Shown in pieces: positions 39,220-49,612 of a DNA stretch of 64,000 nt; position 1 is the first letter of the stretch, and each line of letters starts with the position of its first letter. The position numbers were made by a program, and so were the translations under genes. The notes beneath the pieces are model-generated. The model saw nothing but the letters and a program-made list of their open reading frames with translations, was not told where the DNA came from and made no database searches. The stretch is from Hahella sp. KA22. GTDB taxonomy: Bacteria > Pseudomonadota > Gammaproteobacteria > Pseudomonadales > Oleiphilaceae. The stretch spans positions 1,567,501-1,631,500 of the forward strand of contig NZ_CP035490.1 of NCBI RefSeq assembly GCF_004135205.1, given 5' to 3'.

Positions 39220-40155
39220 ATGAATATTATCTTCCTGAGAGATGGACATGGTCAGTCACGCGCCCGTTCTATGGGCGCGCGCGCAGTTGTGCTGACGACG
39301 GTCCTTGCGCTGTCTCTGGTGGCTGCGTTGTTGGCGGCGGCGTTTTGGCTTGGACGACAATCCGCCGCGTCGGACGCTTCTATCACTCCTGAGCTGGTTA
39401 AAACCTGGCAGGAAAATCTGAAGCAACAGAAAGAAGAAATCCGCACTTATAAGTCGCTTGCGCAACAGAATATAGACGCGCTGACTCTGCGTATGGGCGA
39501 ATTGCAGGCGAGACTGTTGCGGCTTGATGCGCTTGGGCAGCGTCTTACCGATGTCGCCGGTCTGGATGAAGGGGAGTTTGACTTCGAATCATCGCCCGCA
39601 TTAGGTGGACCAGAAGAGCCCGCCTTAGAACAATCTTTCTCTGTTCCTATGTTAACGCAAGTGTTGGAGTCCATTGAGCAGCAGGCTGAGTCGCGAGAGC
39701 AGCAATTGCGGGTGATGGATGAGCTGTTCGTTAACCAGCGCTTTCAACGAGAGCAGTTTGTAGCGGGCCGTCCAATCAAGAAAGGTTGGCTGTCTTCCCA
39801 TTATGGCTTTCGCTCAGATCCGTTCACCGGCAAACGGGCATGGCATTCTGGCGTAGACTTCGCCGGTAAAGAGGGCAGCGATATCGTTGCGGTTGCTGGT
39901 GGTGTTGTAACCTATTCAGAAGAGCGCTTCGGCTACGGTAATCTGGTTGAGGTTAACCATGGCGGAGGTTTGGTCACTCGCTATGCGCACTGCGCCAAAC
40001 TTATGGTTAAAACCGGAGATGTGGTGCAAAAAGGTCAAATTTTGGCGAAGATGGGTAGCACTGGGCGCTCGACTGGGCCCCATGTCCACTTTGAAGTTCT
40101 TCAGGATGGGCGTTCTGCAAATCCCACAAAATTTATTCACCGCGCAAGTCGGTAA
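39220..40155 (+). CDS. M23-family (LytM) peptidase, membrane-anchored
   Basis: 311 residues. An N-terminal transmembrane helix (about 22-45), a coiled-coil region (about 55-110 and 145-175), and a C-terminal LytM domain. The zinc ligands appear complete: H209 and D213 in HSGVDFA, and H288-x-H290 in HVHFE, so it should be an active endopeptidase cutting peptide cross-links of peptidoglycan. Homologues next to secA in other gammaproteobacteria are annotated only as M23 peptidases. Divergent from dciA. Confidence 0.9.
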   Translation: MNIIFLRDGHGQSRARSMGARAVVLTTVLALSLVAALLAAAFWLGRQSAASDASITPELVKTWQENLKQQKEEIRTYKSLAQQNIDALTLRMGELQARLLRLDALGQRLTDVAGLDEGEFDFESSPALGGPEEPALEQSFSVPMLTQVLESIEQQAESREQQLRVMDELFVNQRFQREQFVAGRPIKKGWLSSHYGFRSDPFTGKRAWHSGVDFAGKEGSDIVAVAGGVVTYSEERFGYGNLVEVNHGGGLVTRYAHCAKLMVKTGDVVQKGQILAKMGSTGRSTGPHVHFEVLQDGRSANPTKFIHRASR

Positions 40156-40473
40156 CACTTTTTCAGGGCCTTGATGTAATACCCGTCAAGGCCTTGCTAT
40201 TACAGGCTTTCCCCCACTTTCAGTCTAGCCATTTTAAGGCGCTTCTATCTCCCTACCGCGCGCATTGCTTGTTACTAGGGGTAACAAGTGTGCACTAATC
40301 CCTTTATTGCTGTAACAAATTGAGGTTAGAATGCGGAGCTTGGAATTACGCTCCCGCTGAATTTATATCTCCTTCGGCAAGGTGGCTCCAAATCCATAAA
40401 GTAACGAGTAAGCGATTCCGCCACGAGCGGAGCCTCCATAAACGCTTCAAAGAGACAGGTAATTTCGTTAGTT
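40156..40473. other. Intergenic region upstream of secA
   Basis: About 318 bp. A first hairpin (GGCCTTGA / TCAAGGCC, about 40171-40195) may end the M23 transcript. A perfect 8-bp inverted repeat CTTGTTAC / GTAACAAG lies at 40268-40288. I see no secM-like gene: the open frames have no signal peptide or arrest motif. The secA promoter should lie near 40300-40335, but no consensus pair stands out. Confidence 0.55.
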
Positions 40474-43200
40474 ATGTTTTCATCTATCGCCAGGAAAATT
40501 TTCGGCAGCAAAAATGCCCGCGAAATTAAGCGCATGGGCAAAGTTGTCAAACGCATCAACGAACTGGAAGAGTCAATCAGCGCATTAGACGAAGCCGCTC
40601 TTAAAGCAAAAACTCAGGAGTTTCGCTCTCGACTTGAGAAGGGAGAAGCACTTGATCAAGTGTTGCCGGAAGCTTTTGCGGTAGCGCGAGAGGCGGGTAA
40701 GCGTGTGATGGGCATGCGCCATTTCGATGTTCAGTTGATCGGCGGTATGGTGCTGCATGAAGGCAAAATTGCAGAGATGCGTACCGGGGAAGGTAAAACG
40801 CTGGTAGCGACGCTTCCCGTGTACCTGAATGCCCTGACTGGAAAAGGCGTACACGTAGTCACCGTAAACGATTACCTGGCGCGTCGTGATGCGGACTGGA
40901 TGAGACCTCTGTACGAATACTTGGGGTTGAGCGTTGGCGTTGTGGTAAGCGGGCAGGACAGTGAAACCAAGCGCGCCGCTTACGCATCAGATATTACTTA
41001 CGGAACCAATAACGAATTCGGTTTTGATTACCTGCGTGACAACATGGCGTTCAGTCTTACTGACAAGGCGCAGCGCGGGCAGCATTTTGCGATTGTCGAC
41101 GAGGTTGACTCGATTTTGATTGATGAGGCGCGGACGCCTCTGATTATCAGCGGCCCAGCCGAAGACAGCTCTGAGTTGTACAGGAAAATTAACGAGCTGG
41201 TTCCTCAACTTAAGAAAGGGGAGCAGCCAGAGGAAGGACAGCCAGTAGACGGGCACTTTACTGTTGATGAGAAAAGTCGCTCAGTTGAGCTGTCGGAATC
41301 AGGTCACTCCTATGTAGAAGAGCTGTTAACCAAAAACGGGTTGCTGGAAGAAGGCGACAGCCTCTACGCCGCCACGAACCTGGGTTTACTGCACCATATC
41401 AGTTCTGCTCTGCGCGCCCATCATTTATATAGTAAAGACGTTGACTACATCGTGCAGAACGACCAAGTAGTGATTGTTGACGAACATACAGGCAGAACCA
41501 TGCCGGGCCGTCGTTGGGGCGAAGGTCTGCATCAGGCGATTGAAGCGAAAGAACGCATTAAAATCCAAGCTGAAAGTCAGACACTCGCTTCCACTACCTT
41601 CCAGAATTACTTCCGTCTTTACGAAAAGCTTGCCGGTATGACCGGTACCGCTGATACCGAAGCCTTTGAATTCCGCCAGATTTATGGTTTGGACGTCATC
41701 GTTATTCCAACTAATAAGCCGATTAAGCGTATTGATTACAATGACTTGGTATATCTGTCCGTGGATGAGAAATTCCAGGCGGTCATCGACGATATCAAGG
41801 ATACTGTGACGCAAAATCGTCCTGTGTTGGTGGGTACGGCCTCTATTGAGGCGTCCGAGTATTTGTCGGCTATGCTGAAAAAAGAAGGCATCGCCCATAA
41901 CGTTTTGAACGCGAAGCAGCACGAGCGTGAAGCGCACGTCATCGCGCAGGCAGGTCGTCCTGGGGCAGTCACCATCGCCACTAACATGGCGGGTCGCGGT
42001 ACCGACATTGTCTTGGGTGGAAACTGGGAAGCCGACGTCGCTGAGTTGGAAGACCCAACACCAGAACAGATCGCTAAACTCAAAGCCGACTGGCAGAAAC
42101 GCCATGATCAAGTAATCGCTGCGGGCGGTCTGCATGTCGTTGGTTCTGAGCGCCATGAGTCGCGGCGGATTGATAACCAGCTACGAGGACGTTCGGGACG
42201 TCAGGGAGATCCTGGCTCGACACGTTTCTACCTGTCCTTGGAAGATAACCTGATGCGTATTTTCGCCTCTGACCGGGTGAAAAATATTATGCAGGCGCTG
42301 GGTATGCAGAAAGGCGAAGCGATTGAGCACCGTATGGTGAGCAACGCTATCGAAAAAGCTCAGCGTAAAGTAGAAGGCCGCAACTTCGATATTCGTAAAT
42401 CGCTGCTGGAATATGACGACGTGGCGAACGATCAGCGTCATGTAGTATACGAACAGCGTAACGAAATCATGGCGACTGACGATATTTCGGAAATGATCGA
42501 TGCGATCCGTGGCGACGTGGTCAACGCTACGGTCAGCCAGTTTATCCCTCCGCAAAGTTTGGCCGAACAGTGGAATATTCCAGGCCTTGAGAAGCAATTA
42601 GAGTCCGATTTTGGCGTTGATTTACCTGTGCAGCAATGGCTGGACGAAGACAAGCGTCTGCATGAAGAGACCTTGCGCGAGAAAATCCTGCAGGCGGTAG
42701 TCGATTCTTATCGTGAGAAAGAAGAAGTGGTTGGCGCATCCGTCATGCGCAACTTCGAGAAGCAGGTATTCCTGCAAGTTCTGGATACCTTGTGGAAAGA
42801 GCACCTTTCCAATATGGACCTGCTGCGTATGGGGATTCACTTGCGTGGTTACGCGCAGAAGAATCCCAAACAGGAATACAAGCGTGAAGCCTTTGAGCTG
42901 TTCCAGAATATGCTGGATACCATCAAGCATGACGTAGTCAGAGTGATCTGCCATGTCAGGGTGCAGAAACAGGAAGAAATGGAAGAGCTGGAACGCCGTC
43001 GTCGTGAGGCGTTGGCGCAGCAAATGCAGCGCGCCCAGGCGACTCACCCTGAAGCGTCAGAAGAAGATGCCGATGCGGAGGAGCAGGATGAAAGCTCTGA
43101 CGCGCCTTATGTCCGCGACCACAAGAAAGTCGGTCGTAACGAGCCTTGCCCATGTGGTTCCGGCAAGAAATATAAACAGTGTCATGGTCGCCTGGAGTAA
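40474..43200 (+). CDS. secA: Preprotein translocase ATPase SecA
   Basis: 908 residues, full length. The motor that drives proteins through SecYEG. Walker [10 protein letters not shown] near residue 105, [19 protein letters not shown] (DEAD-like box), helicase motif HERESHE-type region [21 protein letters not shown] split here as [15 protein letters not shown] and [10 protein letters not shown], and the C-terminal zinc site [14 protein letters not shown] that binds SecB and phospholipid. An acidic linker precedes the zinc site. ATG 40474 fits the family N-terminus. Confidence 0.99.
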   Translation: MFSSIARKIFGSKNAREIKRMGKVVKRINELEESISALDEAALKAKTQEFRSRLEKGEALDQVLPEAFAVAREAGKRVMGMRHFDVQLIGGMVLHEGKIAEMRTGEGKTLVATLPVYLNALTGKGVHVVTVNDYLARRDADWMRPLYEYLGLSVGVVVSGQDSETKRAAYASDITYGTNNEFGFDYLRDNMAFSLTDKAQRGQHFAIVDEVDSILIDEARTPLIISGPAEDSSELYRKINELVPQLKKGEQPEEGQPVDGHFTVDEKSRSVELSESGHSYVEELLTKNGLLEEGDSLYAATNLGLLHHISSALRAHHLYSKDVDYIVQNDQVVIVDEHTGRTMPGRRWGEGLHQAIEAKERIKIQAESQTLASTTFQNYFRLYEKLAGMTGTADTEAFEFRQIYGLDVIVIPTNKPIKRIDYNDLVYLSVDEKFQAVIDDIKDTVTQNRPVLVGTASIEASEYLSAMLKKEGIAHNVLNAKQHEREAHVIAQAGRPGAVTIATNMAGRGTDIVLGGNWEADVAELEDPTPEQIAKLKADWQKRHDQVIAAGGLHVVGSERHESRRIDNQLRGRSGRQGDPGSTRFYLSLEDNLMRIFASDRVKNIMQALGMQKGEAIEHRMVSNAIEKAQRKVEGRNFDIRKSLLEYDDVANDQRHVVYEQRNEIMATDDISEMIDAIRGDVVNATVSQFIPPQSLAEQWNIPGLEKQLESDFGVDLPVQQWLDEDKRLHEETLREKILQAVVDSYREKEEVVGASVMRNFEKQVFLQVLDTLWKEHLSNMDLLRMGIHLRGYAQKNPKQEYKREAFELFQNMLDTIKHDVVRVICHVRVQKQEEMEELERRRREALAQQMQRAQATHPEASEEDADAEEQDESSDAPYVRDHKKVGRNEPCPCGSGKKYKQCHGRLE

Positions 43201-43205
43201 TTGAG

Positions 43206-44426
43206 ATGGCTGTGGGGCACGCGCCTTTACCCGAGTTTCACCCTGTAGCGGGGGTTCGTATTGGGGTCGGGTCCGCCGGCGTTAAAAAGCCGGGTCGTAA
43301 AGACTTAGTAGTGTTTGAGCTATGTGAAGGGGCGCAAACCGCCGCCGTTTTTACCAGTAACGCTTTTTGCGCCGCTCCAGTCACGCTGGCTAAGCGTCAC
43401 CTTGCTGAGGGCGCGCCTCGTTACTTGCTAATCAACACTGGTAACGCCAATGCGGGGACTGGTCGGCAAGGTCTGGATAACGCCATGCGATGCTGCCAGA
43501 CGTTGGCGCAGCTTGGCGAAGTGGCGACTGAGCAAGTATTGCCATTTTCCACGGGGGTCATTGGCGAGCCGCTGCCTGTAGATAAGATCGTAGCGGGATT
43601 ACCCGGCGCTTTGGGTAATTTCAGTGACAACGCCTGGGCTGAAGCCGCTCAAGGCATAATGACGACGGATACCCGGCCGAAAGGCGCTACAGTGCGTCTT
43701 GAAATTGATGGCGTGGCGGTTCATATCAGTGGCGTCAGTAAAGGCGCTGGGATGATTAAGCCGAATATGGCCACAATGCTGGGCTTCGTAGCGACGGACG
43801 CAGATATCGAGCCGGAACTGCTGCAACGCATGCTGACGGCGGCCGCGAATAAATCTTTCAATCGCATCACCGTAGATGGAGATACTTCCACCAATGACGC
43901 TTGCGTACTGGTAGCGACAGGGCGCTCCGGCGCACCCAGATTTACCGAGGCGAATACTGAACTCTGGCGGCCATTCAAGGAAGCGTTGGATGACTTGATG
44001 CAACAACTGGCTCACGCCATTGTCAGGGACGCGGAAGGAGCGACCAAGTTCGTCGCCGTCAACGTTCAGGGCGCGGCGACGCTTAGTGAGGCGCTCGATG
44101 TCGCCTATACCATCGCACACTCTCCCTTGGTCAAGACCGCGTTATTCGCCAGCGATCCTAATTGGGGCCGCATACTGGCGGCGGTTGGGCGCGCAGGGCT
44201 GCAGAGCCTTGAGGTTGAGCGCATCAATATTTACCTTAACGAGGTATGTATTGTTGAGGGCGGAGCGAGAGCGGCTTCATATACGGAGGAGGCTGGGCAA
44301 GCGGTGATGGATCTTGAGGATATTACAATCCGAGTCGATCTGGGACGCGGAGAGGTGGAAGACACCGTCTGGACCTGCGACTTCTCCCATGAATATGTCA
44401 CTATCAATGCGGAATATCGCACCTGA
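43206..44426 (+). CDS. argJ: Bifunctional ornithine acetyltransferase / N-acetylglutamate synthase ArgJ
   Basis: 406 residues. Transfers the acetyl group from N-acetylornithine to glutamate in the cyclic arginine pathway, and may also make N-acetylglutamate from acetyl-CoA. The self-cleavage site is in KPNMATMLGF: the chain is cut before Thr (A-T-M-L) and that Thr is the nucleophile. Other blocks: VFTSNAFCAAPV, NTGNANAGTG, VDGDTSTNDA, ASDPNWGRILAAVG. The end CDFSHEYVTINAEYRT is typical. Starts 5 nt after secA. Confidence 0.97.
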   Translation: MAVGHAPLPEFHPVAGVRIGVGSAGVKKPGRKDLVVFELCEGAQTAAVFTSNAFCAAPVTLAKRHLAEGAPRYLLINTGNANAGTGRQGLDNAMRCCQTLAQLGEVATEQVLPFSTGVIGEPLPVDKIVAGLPGALGNFSDNAWAEAAQGIMTTDTRPKGATVRLEIDGVAVHISGVSKGAGMIKPNMATMLGFVATDADIEPELLQRMLTAAANKSFNRITVDGDTSTNDACVLVATGRSGAPRFTEANTELWRPFKEALDDLMQQLAHAIVRDAEGATKFVAVNVQGAATLSEALDVAYTIAHSPLVKTALFASDPNWGRILAAVGRAGLQSLEVERINIYLNEVCIVEGGARAASYTEEAGQAVMDLEDITIRVDLGRGEVEDTVWTCDFSHEYVTINAEYRT

Positions 44427-44456
44427 TCGCTGTGACAGGTGCTATGGAGACGGAGA

Positions 44457-44861
44457 ATGAAAGCCGTTCATGTCGCTGTTGCGGTGATTCTCGATCAGCA
44501 CAATAGAGTGTTGGTGGCTCGCAGACCAGACCATTTGCACCAGGGAGGGCTGTTAGAGTTTCCTGGAGGTAAGGTCGAACCCGGTGAGACGGTTTTGGCG
44601 GCGCTGCAGCGTGAACTTTTTGAAGAAGTTGGCGTCCAAGTGGATGTATCTGAGGACGCAACAAACCCTTTGATCCAAATAGAACACCACTATCCCGATA
44701 AGCATGTATTACTGGATGTGTGGCGTGTATCCCGATTCTCTGGCGAGGCGCAAGGCCGTGAAGGTCAATATGTCGCCTGGCTGGACCTGAATGAGCTTGA
44801 CCCGGAAGCGTTTCCCGCCGCTAATCGTGAGATCATCGCGGCGTTGCGGCAAGCCAGTTAG
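44457..44861 (+). CDS. mutT: 8-oxo-dGTP diphosphatase MutT (Nudix)
   Basis: A 134-residue Nudix hydrolase that clears oxidised guanine nucleotides. The Nudix box is complete: GGKVEPGET...RELFEEVGV (G-x5-E-x7-REU-x-EE-x-G-U). The context (secA-argJ-mutT) and the start KAVHVAVAVILDQHNRVLVA fit MutT. ATG 44457 follows GGAG. In many relatives a thiamine-phosphate synthase domain is fused at the C-terminus; here it is not. Confidence 0.93.
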   Translation: MKAVHVAVAVILDQHNRVLVARRPDHLHQGGLLEFPGGKVEPGETVLAALQRELFEEVGVQVDVSEDATNPLIQIEHHYPDKHVLLDVWRVSRFSGEAQGREGQYVAWLDLNELDPEAFPAANREIIAALRQAS

Positions 44862-44882
44862 TGACCTGAATGAGGAGTGCGG

Positions 44883-45362
44883 ATGGCTGAACTCACCCAT
44901 CTTGATGAGAAGGGCGCAGCACATATGGTGGACGTTTCCGATAAGGAAACGACAACCCGAGTGGCGCGAGCGGAGGCATTGATTCGAATGCAGCCGGAAA
45001 CCTTGGCCATGATTACCGAAGGTCGGCACAAAAAAGGCGACGTCTTTGCTGTCGCCCGTATCGCTGGCATTCAAGCGGCGAAAAAAACGTCTGACCTGAT
45101 TCCCCTATGCCATAGCCTTAATCTGACTTCGGTGAAAGTAAATCTGGAAGCGGACTCGAGTGCTTCCCTGGTGCGCATTGAAGCGATATGTAAGCTTGAT
45201 GCGAAAACCGGTGTGGAGATGGAGGCGCTGACAGCGGCCAGTGTAGCGGCGCTGACCCTTTATGACATGTGTAAGGCGGTAGATAAAGGCATGGTGATCG
45301 AGTCGGTGCGCTTGCTGGAGAAGCAAGGCGGTCGCAGCGGCCATTGGCAGGTTCAGGAGTAA
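44883..45362 (+). CDS. moaC: Cyclic pyranopterin monophosphate synthase MoaC
   Basis: 159 residues. With MoaA it converts GTP to cyclic pyranopterin monophosphate, the first step of molybdenum cofactor synthesis. Signature segments: [44 protein letters not shown], and the C-terminal [16 protein letters not shown]-like stretch [16 protein letters not shown]. Start after AGGAG. moaD follows after 3 nt, so they are co-translated. Confidence 0.97.
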   Translation: MAELTHLDEKGAAHMVDVSDKETTTRVARAEALIRMQPETLAMITEGRHKKGDVFAVARIAGIQAAKKTSDLIPLCHSLNLTSVKVNLEADSSASLVRIEAICKLDAKTGVEMEALTAASVAALTLYDMCKAVDKGMVIESVRLLEKQGGRSGHWQVQE

Positions 45363-45365
45363 GCC

Positions 45366-45617
45366 ATGATAAAGGTGTTGTTTTTCGCGAAGCTGCGAGA
45401 GCAGGTTGGTCGTTCTGAAATAGAGCTGCCTGCTTTGGATTCGGGGAGCAATGTAGCTGCGCTGCTAGATGCGGTGGTTGCGGAAATACCAGAGGCTGAA
45501 CCCGTCTTGAGGCAGGGAAATATTCTGGCGGCGATAAACCAGGAAATGGCTCCCTTGAGCGCGATAGTTGCAGACGGTGATGAGGTCGCATTCTTTCCGC
45601 CTGTGACTGGTGGGTGA
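45366..45617 (+). CDS. moaD: Molybdopterin synthase small subunit MoaD
   Basis: An 83-residue ubiquitin-like sulfur carrier. The C-terminus FFPPVTGG ends in the Gly-Gly pair that is adenylated and turned into a thiocarboxylate by MoeB. The partner large subunit MoaE normally follows moaD, but it is not in this window; moaA comes next. Confidence 0.94.
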   Translation: MIKVLFFAKLREQVGRSEIELPALDSGSNVAALLDAVVAEIPEAEPVLRQGNILAAINQEMAPLSAIVADGDEVAFFPPVTGG

Positions 45618-45636
45618 GAGCCCGCGGTTTGTAGTT

Positions 45637-45679
45637 CGCCGCCTGTTGGACCGGATTTGTTTCGGTCGATCAGGTGGCG
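45637..45679 (+). promoter_or_regulatory. Two-tier hairpin between moaD and moaA
   Basis: CGCC-G-CCTG (45637-45645) pairs with CAGG-T-GGCG (45671-45679), and inside it GACCG (45649-45653) pairs with CGGTC (45663-45667). No T-run follows. It lies 43 nt before moaA. The role is unknown; it does not match the Moco riboswitch layout as I know it. Confidence 0.5.
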
Positions 45680-45722
45680 TATAAATGGAGTTGGTAGTTA
45701 TCGAGGGGGAGTGCGTTTCGCT

Positions 45723-46709
45723 ATGTCTTCAGCCCGCCTTATTGATCGATTTGGCCGTGAAGTAAATTACGTACGGCTGTCTGTAACCGACCGGTGCGAC
45801 TTTCGCTGCGTGTATTGCATGGCGGAAGATATGACCTTCCTTCCCCGTGAACAAATCCTTTCATTGGAAGAGCTCTATGACGTGGGCAAAGCCTTTGTTG
45901 AGCTTGGCGTTCGTAAGTTGAGGCTGACCGGGGGAGAGCCCCTCGTGCGTCGTAACATTCTGGAGTTGGTGGAGAAGCTTGGGCGTTTGCAGGAATTGCA
46001 TGAATTAACCCTGACCACCAATGGCTCCCAGCTTGTCAAAATGGCGCCGGACCTCCATAAAGCTGGCGTCAAACGTATTAATGTCAGTCTCGACAGTCTC
46101 AATACCGATCGTTTTAAAGAATTGACCCGTACAGGGGATTTGCAGCAGGTGTTGGCGGGAATCGAAGCCGCCAAAACCGCCGGTATAGAGAGAATTAAGC
46201 TTAATGCTGTGGTTCTGCGCGGGCGCAATGAAGACGAGGTGATGGACCTGGTGCGCTATGCGCGAGCGGAGAAGCTGGATATTTCTTTCATTGAAGAAAT
46301 GCCGCTGGGCGCAATCACTGAGCATAGCCGACAACTTTCATTTGTCTCCAGCGCTGAATTGCGTGAGCGCATCAGTCAGGATTATGAGCTGTTTCCCTGT
46401 AGTGAAAATACAGGGGGCCCTTCTCGTTATTACAGAATGTCCGATAGCGTATCCAGAATTGGGTTTATTTCACCTCACAGCCATAACTTCTGCCATTTGT
46501 GCAACCGGGTTCGAGTGACGGTGGAAGGGCGCTTGCTGCTGTGTCTGGGCAATGAGCATTCCGTTGATTTGCGCGAAGTTTTGCGTGGTAGACCTGACCA
46601 ATTGAAGCCGGCAATCGTCGACGCTATGGCGATTAAGCCGGAACGGCACTATTTTAATCTAGAGGAAGAAGCTCAGATCGTTCGCTTTATGAATATGACC
46701 GGTGGTTGA
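45723..46709 (+). CDS. moaA: GTP 3',8-cyclase MoaA (radical SAM)
   Basis: 328 residues. Radical-SAM enzyme that begins Moco synthesis from GTP. N-terminal cluster motif CDFRCVYC (C-x3-C-x2-C); [12 protein letters not shown] is the SAM-binding GGE motif. The C-terminal cluster motif [18 protein letters not shown] (C-x2-C-x13-C) binds GTP. The usual C-terminal GG is present (MTGG), needed for activity in known MoaA. The start is placed at ATG 45723 with GGGGGAG upstream; an earlier in-frame start would add a stretch without homology. Confidence 0.96.
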   Translation: MSSARLIDRFGREVNYVRLSVTDRCDFRCVYCMAEDMTFLPREQILSLEELYDVGKAFVELGVRKLRLTGGEPLVRRNILELVEKLGRLQELHELTLTTNGSQLVKMAPDLHKAGVKRINVSLDSLNTDRFKELTRTGDLQQVLAGIEAAKTAGIERIKLNAVVLRGRNEDEVMDLVRYARAEKLDISFIEEMPLGAITEHSRQLSFVSSAELRERISQDYELFPCSENTGGPSRYYRMSDSVSRIGFISPHSHNFCHLCNRVRVTVEGRLLLCLGNEHSVDLREVLRGRPDQLKPAIVDAMAIKPERHYFNLEEEAQIVRFMNMTGG

Positions 46710-46779
46710 GGCCAGTCCTATGGGGCGGATCATTGGCGTAAGTTATTGACGCCATAGATTGCGCCCATGAGTCTAAGTG

Positions 46780-46808
46780 TTGGGGTGGGGCGGCGCATCT
46801 GATAGAAT
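46780..46808 (+). promoter_or_regulatory. Putative promoter of ribA
   Basis: TTGGGG (46780-46785), 17-bp spacer, TAGAAT (46803-46808), 33 nt before ribA. No FMN riboswitch is seen in the leader. Confidence 0.5.
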
Positions 46809-46841
46809 TTCCGCCCCGCCAAGTTTTAGAGAGAGTATCGA

Positions 46842-47465
46842 GTGTCTGTCACCTATGTCGCCAGTTGCAAGCTGCCAACTCCCTTTGGTGTATTCGATAT
46901 GCACGGATTCCAGGAAGCCGGTACGCAAAAAGAACATATTGCCCTGACTTTGGGAGATATTGGCGACGGAGCGCCGGTGCTGGCGCGTACGCACTCAGAA
47001 TGCCTGACCGGTGACGCGCTGTTCAGTATGCGCTGTGACTGCGGTTACCAGCTCGACGAAGCGTTGCGCAGTATCGCCGCCGAAGGGCGCGGTATTTTGC
47101 TGTACTTGCGCCAGGAAGGCCGTGGGATTGGCTTATTGAATAAGATCCGCGCTTATAATCTGCAAGATCAGGGCGCTGATACGGTAGAAGCCAATGAGCA
47201 GCTGGGGTTCGCGGCGGACTTGCGCGACTACAGTATGTGCAAACCGATGCTGTATCACCTGGGGATAAGCCGCATTCGCCTGATGACCAACAATCCTCGC
47301 AAGGTCAATTCGCTGACTGGTTTGGGAATTGAAGTCGTCGAACGGGTGCCTCTGGAAGTGGGAAGAAATCCTCATAATCGCAACTATCTGGCCACTAAAG
47401 CCGGCAAATTAGGTCATTTGCTGACGACGCACCAAGACGACGATTACGTTGTCGCTGCGAAATAA
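46842..47465 (+). CDS. ribA: GTP cyclohydrolase II RibA
   Basis: 207 residues, stand-alone (not fused to RibB). Opens GTP to start riboflavin synthesis. The zinc site is the three cysteines in [17 protein letters not shown]; nearby are [19 protein letters not shown] and LLTNNPRK-like [15 protein letters not shown] start with upstream GAGAG. The gene ends at a terminator shared with dxs. Confidence 0.97.
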   Translation: MSVTYVASCKLPTPFGVFDMHGFQEAGTQKEHIALTLGDIGDGAPVLARTHSECLTGDALFSMRCDCGYQLDEALRSIAAEGRGILLYLRQEGRGIGLLNKIRAYNLQDQGADTVEANEQLGFAADLRDYSMCKPMLYHLGISRIRLMTNNPRKVNSLTGLGIEVVERVPLEVGRNPHNRNYLATKAGKLGHLLTTHQDDDYVVAAK

Positions 47466-47516
47466 TGCGGACAGGCAGTAAAACAGAATTCAAGACAGAC
47501 AGTTTTGAGAAAGGTT

Positions 47517-47543
47517 AAACGGGGCGTGTAGTACGCCCCGTTT
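47517..47543. terminator. Bidirectional terminator between ribA and dxs
   Basis: An 11-bp stem AAACGGGGCGT / ACGCCCCGTTT with a 5-nt loop. It serves the convergent ribA (+) and dxs (-); flanking T/A tracts exist on both sides, though they are short. Confidence 0.85.
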
Positions 47544-47549
47544 GCGTTT

Positions 47550-49481
47550 TCAGGCGCTGGTGCCAGTCTTGGGCGACGCCAGGTTCAGGCTCTGCAGACG
47601 CTTTTTGATAGCAGCTGCGATGCCTTGCGCATCCAGACCGACTTCTTTGTGCAATTCTGCAGGCTTGCCATGTTCGATAAACTCATCGGGTAGACCCAGC
47701 TGCAATACGGGCATGGCGATGCCTTGTGAAGCAAGAAACTCGATAACGCCGCTGCCGGCGCCGCCAAGGATGCTATTTTCTTCAAGCGTCACCAAAAGAT
47801 CATGGCTTCCCGCCATCTCCAGAATCATATTTTGATCCAGAGGTTTGATAAATCGCATATCCACGACAGTGAAGTTATTCTCTTCCGCCACTTCCAGCGC
47901 CGCAGGCAACAAGGCTCCGAAGTTCAGGATGACAGTCTGCGCGCCACGGCGACGCAGATTGGCTTTGCCTATCTCCAATGACTCCAGCCCTGGGCTGATT
48001 TCCGCGCCTGGTCCGTTGCCTCTGGGGTAGCGAACCGCAGCGGGGCCTTTGAATTGGTGCCCCGTAGTCAGCATTTTGCGGGTTTCATCTTCATCCGACG
48101 GTGCCATGATCACCATATTGGGGATACAGCGAAGGAAGGTAAGGTCGAAGCTGCCGGCGTGGGTAGGGCCGTCTTCGCCGACCAGACCTGCGCGGTCAAT
48201 CGCGAAAAGCACATCCAGATTCTGAATCGCGACATCGTGAATGAGCTGGTCGTAGGCGCGCTGCAGGAAGGTGGAGTAAATGGCCACTACCGGCTTGGCC
48301 CCGTCGCAAGCCAGGCCTGCGGCTAAAGTCACTGCATGCTGTTCCGCGATGGCGACATCGTAATAACGCTCAGGAAAACGCTTGGAAAATTCGATCAGGT
48401 CGGAGCCTTCGCACATAGCGGGCGTGATGCCCACTAAGCTGGGGTCCCGTTCCGCCATGTCGCACAGCCATTGTCCAAAAATATTGGAGTAACGCGGCTT
48501 TTTCGGCGCTTTGGCGGTGTCCTGCACCTTGGGCTTAGGTTCAATTTTGTTGATGGCGTGATAGCCAATAGGGTCGCTTTCCGCGTGGGCGAAGCCTTTG
48601 CCTTTTTTGGTGACCACATGCAGGAACTGAGGTCCGCTCAGTTCCTTGATATTGTTCAGAGTCTCGACCAGACGAGGCAGATCATGGCCGTCTATTGGGC
48701 CGATATAGTTGAAGCCAAGCTCTTCGAACAGCGTGCCCGGAGCGACCATGCCTTTGAAATGCTCTTCCGTTTTGCGGGCCAGCTCCATCAGACCCGGCGC
48801 GCCTTGCAGCACGCGCTTGCCGCTGTCGCGCATCTGGTTGTAGGTCTTGCTTGCCAGCAAGCGGGCGAAATAGTTGGACAGGCCTCCGACATTGCGGGAG
48901 ATCGACATGTCGTTGTCGTTTAGAATCACCAGCAGGTCTGCTTTGGTGTCGGCGGCGTGGTTCAGGGCCTCGAACGCCATACCGGCGGTCATGGCGCCGT
49001 CGCCGATGACGGCGATGGCTTTCCGGGGCTGGTTCTGCATGCGGGCAGCGATCGCCATGCCCAGTGCGGCGCTGATAGACGTGCTGGAGTGACCAACGCC
49101 AAAGGTGTCATATGGGCTTTCCTCGCGGCGGGGGAAAGCGGCGAGACCATCCTTTTGGCGAATAGTGAGCATTTGCTCACGGCGGCCGGTAAGTATTTTG
49201 TGAGGATAAGCCTGATGGCCCACGTCCCAAACCAGTCGGTCGTCAGGAGTATTAAAGGCGTAGTGCAGGGCTACGGTTAACTCCACCACGCCAAGGCCTG
49301 CGCCGAAATGGCCGCCGGATTGGCCTACGCTGTACAGCAAAAATGCACGTAGTTCGTGCGCCAACTGCAGGAGTTCGGCTTCATTGAGAAGACGCAGTTG
49401 GGCCGGAGAGTCGATTTTGTCGAGCAGCGGCGTATTGGGCCGGTGCACTGGAATTTCTTGAAATACGTATGGTTTTTGCAT
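47550..49481 (-). CDS. dxs: 1-deoxy-D-xylulose-5-phosphate synthase
   Basis: A 643-residue thiamine-diphosphate enzyme joining pyruvate and glyceraldehyde-3-phosphate, the first step of the MEP isoprenoid pathway and source of the precursor for thiamine and pyridoxal. Motifs: [18 protein letters not shown] (start), the TPP-binding [17 protein letters not shown] with NDNDMSIS, and a C-terminal transketolase domain with [15 protein letters not shown]. Last gene of the minus-strand xseB-ispA-dxs operon. Confidence 0.98.
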   Translation of the reverse strand: MQKPYVFQEIPVHRPNTPLLDKIDSPAQLRLLNEAELLQLAHELRAFLLYSVGQSGGHFGAGLGVVELTVALHYAFNTPDDRLVWDVGHQAYPHKILTGRREQMLTIRQKDGLAAFPRREESPYDTFGVGHSSTSISAALGMAIAARMQNQPRKAIAVIGDGAMTAGMAFEALNHAADTKADLLVILNDNDMSISRNVGGLSNYFARLLASKTYNQMRDSGKRVLQGAPGLMELARKTEEHFKGMVAPGTLFEELGFNYIGPIDGHDLPRLVETLNNIKELSGPQFLHVVTKKGKGFAHAESDPIGYHAINKIEPKPKVQDTAKAPKKPRYSNIFGQWLCDMAERDPSLVGITPAMCEGSDLIEFSKRFPERYYDVAIAEQHAVTLAAGLACDGAKPVVAIYSTFLQRAYDQLIHDVAIQNLDVLFAIDRAGLVGEDGPTHAGSFDLTFLRCIPNMVIMAPSDEDETRKMLTTGHQFKGPAAVRYPRGNGPGAEISPGLESLEIGKANLRRRGAQTVILNFGALLPAALEVAEENNFTVVDMRFIKPLDQNMILEMAGSHDLLVTLEENSILGGAGSGVIEFLASQGIAMPVLQLGLPDEFIEHGKPAELHKEVGLDAQGIAAAIKKRLQSLNLASPKTGTSA

Positions 49482-49612
49482 TCTTGCAGTTGTAGTCGCT
49501 CGGTTCTAAGGGATTAGCCGCCGGATTATAGCCTCGGACGCAAAAAATTTGCCTATAAAAGCAATCGGCCATTATAAGCGATGTTGGGTTGGAGAACACG
49601 GGCAATTGGCGA

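Noticed and set aside
40156-40473. A secM-like gene before secA
   Set aside because: The open frames have no signal peptide, no arrest motif and no credible start signal.
45618-45722. Possible molybdenum-cofactor riboswitch before moaA
   Set aside because: The hairpin is real, but its size and layout do not match the Moco element as I know it, and no conserved loops are seen.
46710-46841. Possible FMN riboswitch before ribA
   Set aside because: The conserved FMN-element blocks are absent; only a promoter-like pair is visible.
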